64,000 nt of DNA from Lates calcarifer. Its lineage: Eukaryota; Chordata; Actinopteri; Centropomidae. Shown in pieces: positions 27,001 through 38,379 of the stretch. The notes under the pieces were generated by a model that was not told where the DNA came from, searched no databases, and saw only the letters and a list, made by a program, of their open reading frames with translations. The DNA lies in contig NC_066845.1 in NCBI RefSeq assembly GCF_001640805.2, positions 23,624,307-23,688,306 of the forward strand. Direction: 5' to 3'. Position 1 is the stretch's first letter, and every line of letters begins with the position of its first letter. A program made the translations under genes and the position numbers.

Positions 27001-29048
27001 ACGTACTTCCCCTGTGACAAAGTAAAATCAAACTAAGAGGTTATAAAAAAGCAGAAAACAATTTTCTTTAATTCACATTTGTGGCTTTTTATAATGTGGA
27101 AGCCTCAAACTATAATAGACAAATCATTACCACCATTAGACTCGACATCGAGGTGATGGGAATGACAGGCGTCTACACTACGAACATCCCAGCTGTTAAT
27201 TGTGGCTGAAGACATTATTCGACTTCACAAGGCGCCTTTGTTCATGAACTGTGAATAATTTATAGGTCATCTAACACAGCAGCAGCCAGGTGTATCCTTC
27301 AAAATGCAGTATTTATTCAGCAGATACACAAGGACTGTGTGGTGATGCATCAGGACAACATTCAGATGATCCTAATTTTATTTTATTTTTTGGTGTATTC
27401 AAGACTAAAATCTCAGTTATTAGACAATGATTTGCTAAAAGTTTTGTAAAATCTGCAGGAGGCATCTTAAATAGCTGCACTAAAAGTTGTTGTAGTTGTG
27501 TTAAAGCCACTACAGCGTCCCTTTATCCTCTCCAGACGTCGTGAGTTTTCAGGAAAACATAGACTCCCAGATGAATTGTTAAATATAATTACTATTATGA
27601 AATAGTTTGTTTCTCCTGTAATTGCTGATAATAATCTGAATCTGTGGATTCTTTGAGCTGCATGATGTGAAGTCGCACTTTGGCGACACCGAGTGGTAAC
27701 AAGAGGGAACTGTTTCAACTTTTCCAAAGTCTGTTGTCTTCCTCAGTAGACGACCAGTGTCCATCACTCACCCTCTTATCCTTGGGAGTGATGATGAGCT
27801 CCTTGTTCTCCTCAGAGACCATGCAGCAGGTGCTGTAGGAGGCCTGCAGCATGTTGATGACCAGGTCGTTAGACAGCACGTCCAGCTTCTTCACGTCATC
27901 CCCCGTCACGTTCACCGAGCCCGCCAAGCCCTGCCTGCACAAACACACAATCAGCAGCCAAATTTTTCAGGCAAAAATGTGACTGAGAGACAACCTGTTG
28001 AAGGAGAAACAGTTTGTTTCGCCAAGAAATGGATCTTAATCATCTTTTTCCCCCAAAATCTAAATGTCAACACAAAGAGACAGGAGGTTGCTTCAGAGAT
28101 CACCAGCCTGCGAGTGCTAATTTCCTTCATTTAGTGCCAAACAATGTTGATTTATGCACGGTTACATAATGTCAGTTCATGATAAACTCACTGAATAATG
28201 AGCCATTCTTTGTGAGCTGGCGTGGTTTCAGCAATTCTCCTTCACGTAGAACATTTTCAGTATTAAGACACACATTTTCTGTGTTTATAGCCCCTAGGAA
28301 ACTACAGTTATGGATGAAGATGTAGCCTAAAGCTAAGACTCAAATCAACCTTTTTAGCCTCAGTGAATTCAGATAAAAACTGGCCCACCCCTCAACAAAG
28401 ATTTGGTTTTTGTGTCACATTTGAACAATCAAAAATGTTGCGATTACACTATTTTATCTCCTGCTATAAAAAGTCATCACAAAGCTGCACAATCTCAATC
28501 AGATAGGAGTGTTTGAAGTGCGACTCACACTAGAGCAGCACCACTTCTACCCAGCACAAAACATTCATTCATATCAGCTCCACTGCCCGCATTGTTCCAC
28601 CTCGTCGATGGCTGAGTGTTGAAATCAGAACTGATCTATCAGTCTGTCAAAACACAACCTCAGGCCCTCAGAGGAATCACCCCGGCTCCTTTTAAATCGA
28701 CCGTGGGAGTGAACAAAATGTCAAACATCCAGCCAGAGCATGAGACTCTGCGAGCTCTGCTCTGCTGCTGACCTTGACCTCTGACCTCTCCGTGGAGGGA
28801 TGCAAGCAACACGAGTCAGTGCAGTATCATCACATTAATGCTTTCTTTGTTTACTTTGTCTACTTCAGTACTTACAGGTGGGCCAGGCCTGCCTTGCGCA
28901 CAGCGGAGGAGATGGCTTTGATGGCAGTGAGCATGGCGTTGATGAGCTGGGTCAGCTCGCCGGTCGCCCCCTTAGCCTGGCGTCCGGTCTCAATGACAAA
29001 CCGGGTCAGGGTCCATACGTCCGTGTCAAACGCCGACTGATCCGACAT
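21084..29048 (-). CDS. fbp2: Fructose-1,6-bisphosphatase 2, muscle type (complete, 7 exons, 337 aa)
   Basis: Mg2+-dependent hydrolysis of fructose-1,6-bisphosphate to fructose-6-phosphate in cytosolic gluconeogenesis and glycogen resynthesis in muscle. Exons in gene order are 28876-29048, 27772-27934, 26919-27011, 26120-26260, 25498-25635, 22141-22260 and 21084-21269; all are GT-AG. The start [10 protein letters not shown] fits the family N-terminus. Metal and substrate residues are present: E99/E100 (SEEN), D120 and D123 (FDPLDGSS), E282 (LLYECNP), plus [10 protein letters not shown]. Muscle-type marks are GSVNVTGDD with acidic D71 (mature position 69), [31 protein letters not shown] and [12 protein letters not shown]. 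Oddities are an extra Ala in the AMP loop (KGATGEL; the neighbour has KGTGEL), Lys142 where mammals have AMP-binding Arg140, and KQKGK (205-209) at the KKKGK nuclear-localisation site. It lies about 1.7 kb downstream of fbp1 in the same orientation, with identical intron phases. Confidence 0.95.
23193..23210. repeat. (GT)n microsatellite
   Basis: Nine GT units in fbp2 intron 5 (between the sixth and fifth exons). Confidence 0.9.
23341..23361. repeat. (GA)n microsatellite
   Basis: About ten GA units in the same fbp2 intron. Confidence 0.9.
24098..24272 (+). mobile_element. tRNA-derived SINE with target-site duplication
   Basis: The head carries an A-box-like 'tggctgaatgattaggg' and an exact B box GGTTCGACTCC (24165-24175). 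It is followed by the well-known fish SINE body ('ccatttgctgcctgtcattc', pyrimidine-rich stretch, 'accaaataaaagc') and an A-rich end. The flanks share AAATGAGC at 24090-24097 and 24273-24280, a direct target-site duplication. Antisense to fbp2, in its intron 5. Confidence 0.8.
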
Positions 29049-29300
29049 GCTGGTTTTCTGCTTCTCTTTCCCCCTCGGGTTGCGGCAGCAGAGCAGATCA
29101 GTGTGTTCGCCGGGGCCGAGGACCAACAGCAAGTGAGCGTCCTCGCTGCCAGCCAAGTCCTTTTCATACCCAGAGCGATGAAGCCAGGGGGGGATCTATT
29201 TGTGAGTGCAGCCGAGTGGAAGAGCGAGTGTGTGTATGTGTGTATTTGGAGATGGGCGAGGGGGTGTCGGGTGTCAGCTGTAGAGACTGGCACACTTTAA
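29049..29300 (-). promoter_or_regulatory. fbp2: fbp2 5' flank (5'UTR and candidate promoter)
   Basis: GC-richer than its surroundings and directly upstream of the fbp2 ATG. A CAGCTG E-box (29275-29280), the core bound by myogenic bHLH factors, lies about 230 bp upstream of the ATG. No clean TATA box or start site was identified. Confidence 0.3.
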
Positions 29301-30437
29301 TCCTGCACAAGACGAGCACTTATCAACTCTTTTATTCATTTAGTGAAAAAGCTTGCATCATGTCAGTCAACAGCGACAAAACTTGAGTAACATGAGGTAG
29401 ATTTCTCAGTATTTTCACCACAGTTTGTTTGCACACGAACCAGTGTAGAAGAACAAGTTTCTATGCACTACATCCAGGTCCATGTGGTGAACAATGTGTT
29501 GAGATTGAAAAGAAAATAATCTTGGTCGCTTCTGTTGAAACATCCTGCAGGAAATGTTTTAACAGAACTACATTTTGATGCTTTAAACCTGCACACATGC
29601 ACTTCTGCCGCAGAACAACTCCACGAGTTAGCTTACAGGGAGTTCTGCTTCAGTATTTTCTGTTTTGAGGTCTCTCTGAGCTTCACGACACTTTGGTTCA
29701 ACACTGAAGGATGTGAGTTTTACATTAAGAGAGCAGAAGCATTCGCTATGCTTTAGCACAACAGCAGCTCAAGTTGCTTTAAATGTCATCAGGGCTCTGT
29801 GAGCTTCACCTGACCTTTAGCTTAAAGGTCGACTCCTCTGGGTTAAGTGTCTCTAACTTTTGTAGACAGTACGTCTTCCAACTTTTTCATTTTTCAAAAT
29901 AAGAGAGAAATTTAGTTTTCCAACTCGGCTTTTCAAGTATTTGGATATTCTGTTGGTTTAAAACTTAAGATGTTTCTCTTTGAGCTCCTTCTTCATCTTG
30001 AGGAAGAGATAGTGGACGAATCAGGTGAAGTCTGTTTTTTCTGACTTCATCAAAATATGTCCAAAATTACCACTATTCAACTCTCATATAAAGAAACACA
30101 ACAGGTTTCTTACCTCTCCTGCACGGTCTTTAAGTTTGTGTGTTCATACACTTTGTTTTATCACTTGTGTGCCATTAAATTAAAAAAAAAAAACAATAGC
30201 CAATAGTCAGTGAAGATATTGGTGAAAAGTTCTGAAGAAGCAGAAATGATGAAAACACTGATTTCGTCTTCATTCTGATTTATTGAGACTTCTTCATTTC
30301 AAACAGTAGTTGTTCACATAATAAAGGCATCAGGTGTTTGCATAGAGGTTGTATTTGGTCCTTCACATGTCTAAAATGCATGTTCAGTCCAATTAAGGCA
30401 CAACTGGAGGTGAACTGAGGAGGAGTTCTCCTCAGGT
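29301..30437. other. Intergenic region between fbp2 and fbp1
   Basis: About 1.1 kb with no gene, splice-flanked exon or recognisable transposon; only a short poly-A tract (about 30181-30192) and a GT-rich stretch near 30480-30510. Confidence 0.6.
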
Positions 30438-30789
30438 TTTATTTATTTTTTGGCAAATTTTTGCTCTTTGGTAGTTTTTGTGGAATGTGTGTGTTTGTGT
30501 GTGTGTGAGCTTATGAATCGCAGTTTTCATGTTTCCACTGCACCACCTTCTTTCTGTTATCCGTCAGCTTTCTATAAATAAAACATGAACACTGCCCGTA
30601 TGGCATGAAAACCTTGTAGCTCTAAATTTGGTTGATCTCACAGAGAAAATGCCCTGATGTTTTTGGCCCCTTAAGAAACCTTTCCAAACTCCTCAAAACA
30701 TCATTCAAAGTACGTCAACATGAAGGTGACGGTCTGGAGATACAAAGTGGTCACTGATGGTTGTTGATGAGAGTGAGTCGGTGCTGGTC
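30438..30789 (-). other. fbp1: fbp1 3'UTR (predicted)
   Basis: The nearest canonical AATAAA on the minus strand is at 30438-30443 (plus strand tttatt), about 350 nt after the stop. Extent predicted. Confidence 0.35.
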
Positions 30790-33700
30790 TCACTTCTTGT
30801 TCTTGGTGTGTTTCTGGCAGATGGCGACGTACTCCAGCACGTCCTCGGGGGAGCCCAGAGCCACAGGAGCCCGTTGGTGGATGCTCTCGGGCTGGATGTC
30901 CAGGATGTTCTCGAGGCCGGTGGAGGCCATGCCGCCGGCCTGCTCCATGATGAAGGCCATGGGGTTGCATTCGTACAGCAGCCGCAGCTTTGAGCAAAAG
31001 GAAGGAGTTTAGTCAAAGCTCTGACTGGTTTAATACATTCATACTTGGTTGACCTTTTCTCCATCGTACAATATAACACTTCTACCTCCTTGTCTCTGTC
31101 GTAGGTTGTTGATAAACAGTTTAAGTCTGTCTTAAAACAATAGGTGACTGCACAAGCACGGAAACAGGTTTTTCTTCCTTTAATCGTTCCTCCTCTTCAA
31201 AGTGGCCCTCAAGTTCTCTTCCTTACTCACTTTAAATATAAATAATTGGAGAAAATCCACAGCCTCGTCATTAATATTCACTGTGAGTCTTCTGTAAAGT
31301 CCTTCAAGAAACAGCTTCTTTTTAAAGTAGTTTTTTGTTGTTACCTTAATTATTTTATTGAAATATATTTCTGTTCTATTTGTGTTTTAAAATGTTTGTA
31401 ACTCTTAAAACTTTTAGCTGTAAGAAGTGAATCTAATGTTCGTCCTGAGTGCAACAGAGAGCCTGTGATGTTGTATCGCTTTTTCATTTTAATCACTATA
31501 CAGGCAGCTTCACTCTATTGATTTAATCAACTAAATTAAGTCACTAACTCATTGTGAGCTGGAAGAATAATTCACTGATTGTTTTTGTTAATTTCTTTAC
31601 ATTTTCTTGCTTTGTGACATTAAAAAAAAAAAAAAAAACAGTCAACAGTGTGTGTGTTAGTGTGTTAATCTCGTGTTTGGCTCGGTCTTGCAGACACTGG
31701 AAGGATGTGGAGAGTGAGGAAACAACATTGTGACACTGTTGTCATTATGGGCTCATGTCACAAGTGAGACTTTCCCTTGAAAAAGTTAAACTGAAGAAAA
31801 ACAAACAAACTACTTACTGAAAACTTAACATATATGTGGTTTTACAATAAATACTTCTAGCTTCCTGTGATTGGTGATTTTACTGAGGGATAAGTTTGGC
31901 AATATATATAAAAAAATAAACTGAAAAAGACGAAACCAACGATGAACTGATCCTGTTGAAGTATCAACTGTGTAGCTATCACACTGCTACACTGAATGAC
32001 ATTATTATAACGAGCAGGGACACTGTAGTTTATTCTGAGTAGAACCCACATACAGCTGCTGTAAATACTCACTGACCAAATCTATGGCTGGAAATAGTCC
32101 AAGGTTCATACACAACTAACTCCTGTATGTTTTTCACCTGTTTTTAAAGCGAGAGAGAGATGGACTAATGCGTTATTAGTTTTGGTCTTTTCACGTGGTT
32201 TCCTAACAAATGTAACAAATAACAAGATTTTAAAACTTGTACAAAAGGAGGAGGTTCATGTCTTTGTTTGTGCCCTTTGTCTTTCAAATTTGATTTTGTT
32301 TGATGTTAAAGTTAGCAGGAACAAGGGAAAGCAGTTGTAGGTCCTTACCTTTCCCTTGGGGCTCTTCACATTTCCTGGGTATAAAAAGATGCCTCCGTAC
32401 ATCAGCGTCCGGTGTACGTCTGCCACCATGGATCCGATGTAACGGGCGCCGTAGGGCTCAGTGCCATCCTACAGTTAATTAAGAGTAAGTAATTAAACCT
32501 GAACATTAAGAAAAGTAAAGTACTAAAGCATCTTATCCAAGAGTGCAGATAGATATTAATGTAGTATGCCAGAAATTCCTGATTAATGAACAAACATTGA
32601 TTGATATGAAGGAATTAAGAGTGTTCTTGATCAGATATTTGCTGGTTTGAAGCCTTAGAGCAGGTTGGACAATCTGGATATGAAAAATAAATCTTCGACC
32701 TTTTAACAAAATGCTCGCACTGAACCTCAACTACTCCATATTTGAAACTCTGCCCACACATGCCCTGATGTTAGCGCGTCACCTGAGGGAACTTCTTCTT
32801 CTGCAGATACTCCGTGACAGCGGGGTCGAAGTGTTTTGCATATCCTTCGTTCAAGCTGTAAATCTTGCCTCGCTTCTTGATCCTCACGTCCCGATCCACC
32901 AGGATAAATTCGCCGATCGCCTGACAAGCAGAAAGAAGAAAATAAGAACCAGTGTCTCGTGTTAAATACACAAACTGGCCTGTGCGGATCATCAGGAGTG
33001 TACTAACTGGGTCGAGCATGAAGCCGTTGACTCCCTGGCCGGTGGAGAGCACAATCATGGTGGCACTGCCGTAGAGGGCGTAGCCTGCTGCCACGAGGTT
33101 TCTGCCGGGCTGCAGGGCGTCTTTCTCAGAAGGCTCATCATCTGTGGTCTGAGAGAAACAAGATGTTCACTGTGGATTCACAGCTTCACCATTTGTCACT
33201 TCAGGAGGACTCAGGGTGCAGGAGAAATCCTCCGTTTGTACCTTTTTGTAGATGGCGAAGATGGTACCGATGGAGACGAGACAGTCAATGTTGGAGGAGC
33301 CGTCCAGAGGATCAAAACACACAATGTATTTACCCTGGAGAAAGGACAATGCTGGAAATTAGTTATGTATTCTGCTTTTCACAGACGTGCTTAACGAGTT
33401 TAATACTTGCTGGCCTGATTAAGGAATCACTTATTTAACGTACACTGTCTGACAGAGAGATCAGTGCCTCTCACATCTATTTTTAAATGAAATTATTCAC
33501 TTGCAGTTTACAAAAACATTGATGGTAAAGAATGAAAATGAACATTTAGAGGGCAGACAGTCTGTTTTTCCCTCTTTCTTTGCCCTAAATTAAAAGGAAA
33601 TCACATTTTAAAGAGTGATCCCACATGAGAAGAATCTCAGAATTGTAAATATTTATTTATCCATCAGGGACAGTGTACATTAATCAGCACTGCAGTTGAC

Positions 33701-35517
33701 ACTTAGCTAGCTAAGAAGCTAATTTTGATCCATAGTCCATAACAGGTTATAACATTTAACATTTTGTGCTCTTTTTGCACTTAAAATGATTTAATTTAAA
33801 TTTAAATTTAACAGTGTTTTTACATAAGAAGGTTAAAAAATGTTTTAATAATCTTGAACTGCTGTAGCATTTCCATGAACAAATCCAGACTTGAGTGTTA
33901 TGGAAATGTAAAATACATGTCTGTATGGGGCTTTTGTGTTTGGTGCCGCATTTCAGGGCTGTGGTCACCAGAATAGTGACACAGGAGAACCAGGAGAAAG
34001 AGGGAACGCCAGGAGGCAAAGGTTGAGTCTGACCAGATTAAAACCACATGCACCTTAACCAGCTGAGCCTGATCCTGAGTGGGTCCTCTCATTTGCAAAA
34101 CAGATGTTTAAATTCACCAGGAGAAATGTGGATTATCCAGTTTATTAAGGGATTGTTGCATTAAATGTAAATAAAAGCAGGTTTTCTGATCTCAGCTGGG
34201 TCTTTAGAGTAATTTAAATGTATCTGTCAATCTGTTTTAATATGTAAATTAAAGACTGTTCTTTCTTACCCTTGTTTCTGGCTCTACAATGATAACTTCA
34301 TCATTCTCCTCAGACACCAGCACGCAGGAGGTAAAAGACGACTTGATCATGTTGATGATCAGATCATTGGACAGAATGTCCAGCTTCTTCACCTGGTCAC
34401 CGGTCACATTGGTGCTGCCGGCGATACCATAACTGTTGGGACACAAACGACAGTAACAGAGAGAGTGAAACTGAAAACTGATAAACATTTAACTTCCTTG
34501 TACACACAGAACCAGATTGCCAGTGTACACATACACACCAACAATTCATTTTTACAGTCTCAGCTCTTTATTAGTTTCTATTACGTCTTCCTCGGCAGGT
34601 CGGCTTACAAGAAATTCATCTCTATAGATTTGTACTGAGATAAGTTTGATATGAATGATTTTAAAAAGTGCAACTGATGCATGACTCTGCATTTCTTCAC
34701 AGCAGAGGTTGGGTGGTGACGGAGTAAGAAATTGCATCAACAACAGAAGCGAAGTCTGAATCAAAGTCAGACTTCTCAGCTACAAAGGTTTTACTCAAAG
34801 ATGAGATTTCTGTCACACAAAACAACACAACAAAGAAAAACACAAAGCTGTAAAACGGTCACATGAACAGTAATTTAAATATTGAAGGAATAGGTCTATT
34901 TTTCTAATAGATACTTAATTATGTAAAATTTTCAGATGCCATCTGAAAAAAATCTGAAATTTTCAGAATTTTTTTTCAGATGGCATCTGAAAAGAAGAGT
35001 TTAAAAGAGGAAAGAGCGACAAAAATACAAGATGACGCCTTTAAACTGTAGAAAGACACTTTTCTAACGGGTCCTGATGATGAGGCTGCACATGACCTGC
35101 GCTGTGTATGTGAGTAATGTTTGTTTCAATAAATGCATGTGTAACACATTAAAGTGGGCGTGGTGGTTCCAGGTATGCGGTTCCTGATTGGCCACAGAGA
35201 ACCTGAAACTCCTGCTTAGTTTGTGCCAACGTGGATGCACGCGACTGAAACACCTCACTGACACTTTTAAGGACTGAGCGAAGTGAACAACACACAGATT
35301 ATGAGAAAAAATAAACCCTGTAGTCACTGTGAGGATTGTTTACTCACAGGTGGGCGATCCCGGCTTTGCGCACAGCGCTGGAGATGGCCTTCACCGCCGT
35401 GCACAGCGAGTTCAGCAGCGTTGTCAGCTCTCCCGTGCCTTTCGCCTTCCTGCCCTCCTCCATAACGAACCGGGTCACGGTGACCACGTTGGTGTCGAAG
35501 GTTCCTCGGTCGGACAT
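30790..35517 (-). CDS. fbp1: Fructose-1,6-bisphosphatase 1, liver type (complete, 7 exons, 340 aa)
   Basis: Gluconeogenic FBPase of liver and kidney. Exons in gene order are 35348-35517, 34270-34432, 33242-33334, 33008-33148, 32783-32920, 32349-32468 and 30790-30987, with GT-AG junctions and the same phases as the downstream fbp2. The protein starts [20 protein letters not shown] and ends [12 protein letters not shown] loop [11 protein letters not shown] has the normal length. Liver-type marks are [33 protein letters not shown] with Q70 (mature position 69), [12 protein letters not shown] and [20 protein letters not shown]. Active-site residues are present: SEEN, D119 and D122 in FDPLDGSS, Y280-E281 in LLYECNP. 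The Arg140 equivalent is Lys141. KKRGK (about 204-208) replaces KKKGK. Fish often carry more than one fbp1 gene (fbp1a/fbp1b); which co-orthologue this is cannot be decided here. Confidence 0.95.
31621..31638. repeat. Poly-A tract in fbp1 intron 6
   Basis: Homopolymer of about 18 A, directly after 'tgtgacatt'. No SINE body recognised next to it. Confidence 0.8.
33640..33790 (+). repeat. Candidate dispersed repeat in fbp1 intron 2
   Basis: 'atttatttatccatcaggga' followed by 'cagtgtacattaatcagcac' matches a motif I recall from many fish genomic sequences. The class is not known to me and the borders are approximate. Confidence 0.35.
34929..34993. repeat. Perfect 24-bp inverted repeat (hairpin) in fbp1 intron 1
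   Basis: Left arm 34929-34952 is the exact reverse complement of right arm 34970-34993, with a 17-nt loop. Each arm holds the near-palindromic core cagatg(g/c)catctg plus an A/T tail. The structure is transcribed within the fbp1 pre-mRNA. It could be a small palindromic MITE or a folded intronic RNA. Confidence 0.8.
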
Positions 35518-35954
35518 GGTGGCAGACGAATCTCCTGCAGCCTCAGAGGGAGTTAGAAGTCTGAAGAAAACGATGCAGGACTTAAATGTGCTGCAACGCG
35601 GAACTCCGGTGGAGGGAGTGAAGATGCGAGGACCAATCCAGAGCTGCGGGAGAGGTGTGGCCCCCGCTGGAAACACAACCCGCTTTGTACAGGCTGAACT
35701 GGGTAGTGATGAAATGATACTGTTACCAATAGGGGGATGTGACCAGAATAATAGACGCAGCGCATACCTGCATTCACACTGTGATTGCGCAACACGGGTC
35801 GTGTACTTTTCAACAGGCTTGAAAACGATACTGTGAAAGAACTGTTTCATAATTTTTTACCTCTGATAATGCATGAACTTTTCAGCTTCCTTTTGTCCTA
35901 GTTTGTCTTTTCAAACGATGTTTTAAGAGTGTCAGGAGGGCCCTCTCCTTTTTA

Positions 35955-36180
35955 AAACATGACAGTGCCATCTTACAGAAAGCCTGTAGGTCCCGTTTGG
36001 TGTGGAAGAACTCGACCGGTCTTCACTGAAACCCCTTTAACCACATCCAGCAGCTTTGGGATGAACTGGATTTGCCAGAATCTTGTGGAAAGCCTTTCTC
36101 AGAGGACTGGAGGCTATTATGGGCGCAGATTAATAGATTAATGCCTATTGTTTTGGAATGAAATGTTAAACAATTATTGG
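35955..36180 (+). mobile_element. Degenerate Tc1-like transposon relic, 3' part
   Basis: Fragments of a common fish Tc1-like element in the right order: 'gtttggtgtggaagaactcg', 'catccagcagctttgggatg', 'cttgtggaaagcctttctca', 'attaatgcctattgttttgg'. The transposase frame is broken and internally deleted (the stretch between 'gatgaactgg' and 'cttgtggaaagcc' is mostly missing). This is a different Tc1 lineage from the relic at 20552. Confidence 0.7.
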
Positions 36181-36774
36181 TGCCATATCTATTGAGAAAC
36201 AGACCTGTTTCCTCCACTGGACATGTGGACTTCCTACTGTTCCCTGGGCCCAATCCTGGATGAAAAAAAAGAGAATTAAATCTTAATAAAACTTTGACCT
36301 GGTAAAATAAAAAAGGATACAGGAATTGAATTGGTTTACTGTAAAGTTAATCTGTCATATAGGCTACATAACTTATAAGATTAAAGCTCAATCTCGGTAA
36401 AAAGTGTAACTCAAACCCATTACATGCATTTTACAATATATTGTACAGCTATAATTCATTTGAACTGTTTTAGTGTTCTGTGGAAAGCTAAACAGGCTAC
36501 TGTATACCTAACCCCAACATGTGTTTCTCCTTTTTAATCAGCGTTTGATAAGAATTACCCAGTAAACATGCCCGTGTGGACCCACTGTGGGTAGTTGTGT
36601 CTTAATGTGAATGTTGCATAAAATCAATCAGTCTGCAATAAGTAAGTCACAAATAGTTGTCCATGACGATTAAAAAAAAATTGATTTTCAGAAAGCAGGT
36701 AGAAATTTATTTAAGACAAACAAATGAATTAAATTCCTCACTTAACATTAACATTTACAGCGTCTCGAGATAAC

Positions 36775-36835
36775 TTCTGTTGTGAATTGGCGCTATATAA
36801 ATAAAATTTGACTTGACTTGACTTGACATGGTGTT
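36775..36835 (+). repeat. LINE-type 3' tail with (TTGAC)n
   Basis: 'attggcgctatataaataaa' followed by short tandem ttgac repeats is the typical 3' end of fish non-LTR retrotransposons and the SINEs that share their tails. No upstream reverse transcriptase remains. Confidence 0.6.
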
Positions 36836-37124
36836 GGTTGTTGATATCATTGAGATAAGTAGTGTAAGGTGTGCAAAAAACACACATTTAACTTTTATTT
36901 GAGGAAATGCAGTAAACACGAGCCTGTCTCTCTGGAACCACCCTGACAAGTCTTGTGATTCAGGCTGCATCCTCCAAGGTGCAGTTTTTAAATTTATGTG
37001 TTTGTATCTGTGATGAGAGAGAGACCCAATGGCCTAAACCAGGGATTATGGGTTGAGATCCCAAGTGAGTGTACTATCACCCTGCACTATTAGACCTGAC
37101 AATTAACAACTATTTCTTTTTTCT

Positions 37125-37200
37125 TTCTTTTCTTTAAGATTTGAACCTGCAACCTCCAAGTTCTCACCATTTGATCTGACACTCAAACTAAGGTTTTCTT
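37125..37200 (-). repeat. SINE-like fragment, minus strand
   Basis: The minus strand reads 'ggaggttgcaggttcaaatc', the same B-box-like core as at 19380-19405. Confidence 0.4.
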
Positions 37201-37284
37201 CAAGGCTTTGAGTGTTTGTATTTGGTCACGTCACTGATACCAGGTTGCTGAAGGAAGGTTGCAGTGTAGGGTCTGGGAGGTCCC

Positions 37285-37521
37285 AGGATCCTCTGGTCAC
37301 TGAACCAAAGTGAAATTTAACTTACAGGAAATACTAACGTCTCAACAAAAAAGCTTTGCAAGTCCATGTACAGAGACATTTATATATATGCTCAGTTTCC
37401 AAGAGCTCTGTGCAGTGTGCACTTCAATGGCTCACCCAGTAGAACAGGTGCTTTTTCCATCAGAAAGTTGACAGTTTGATCCCAGGTTCTTCTGGTCACT
37501 GAACCAAAGTGAAAATTTACT
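37285..37521 (+). repeat. Two copies of a short dispersed motif
   Basis: 'ctggtcactgaaccaaagtg' occurs at about 37293-37312 and again at about 37490-37509, each followed by aaaatttact-like sequence and preceded by 'cccagg'. The second copy follows 'ggctcacccagtagaacagg', tRNA-SINE-like text. Probably parts of one SINE-like family. Confidence 0.45.
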
Positions 37522-38379
37522 CATTACTGTGAGCAGTGGGCAGCCCACTGTGACTGTAACTTGTAGTTAAATTAAGCCACAAATGAACTTTAAGTCTTTT
37601 ATACTTAATAATGGCACTTCATAATAGCACTGTATTCACTACAGGAGACTTGATTTTCTAATGCTGTTAAAACAAAACGCCACAAGATGGCGGTCTTGGC
37701 TTCGTTTGGGAACCTTGACTTTTTGCTCTGTCCCAAACACTTTAGATGTGTGCTTGGGAGCCCAGAATTATCACCATTTATTAAACAGTCACCGCATGGT
37801 TTTAAATGTATTTAATCTTGTGGTTATGATAAATATTCCCAGACATTGCAGAGGCTGGGAGACTTCAGAGATCGTTAAAATTAGCCAAAACAACCTAATT
37901 CTGTGACACAGAGCAGTTGAGAAATGTTGATATCAATGCGCCAACCGAAGACAGCCCCATTTATAATACGTTAGACGGGCGAAGAACTATATTGTTTAGC
38001 GGAGGAGAAACATCTGCGTCTACGCTAGGTACGTTAACGGTTAGTAAGTCACGTAAAGATAGCTAAACAGTAATACTCGTTTAATTAAGCTATTTCCTTT
38101 TTTAAAAATGCGTATAGACACTTGCGTCGTACCTTTCAAGAGTAATTAATAACAAAAGTAAGATGTTAAAGTTAACAAACAGCTAGCTTAATCATTTTTA
38201 AAAGCGAACGTTATCCTAATGTAAAGCTCGTTACGTTTCCCTGGATTACTTTAACTTTAAAACAGGAAGGCCAGAGAGTAAACATCCCGGGAGCTCGGGC
38301 AGTAAAAAGTAGGCCGACCTTGCGGCAGGTAAGCTACACCTGTAGCACCAACCGACCTTCATGTCAGCACTGAGCGGAC

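Noticed and set aside
35344..35850. 168-codon minus-strand ORF covering fbp1 exon 1.
   Set aside because: Only the part from the ATG at 35517 downward is FBPase; the upstream extension is 5' flank read open by chance.
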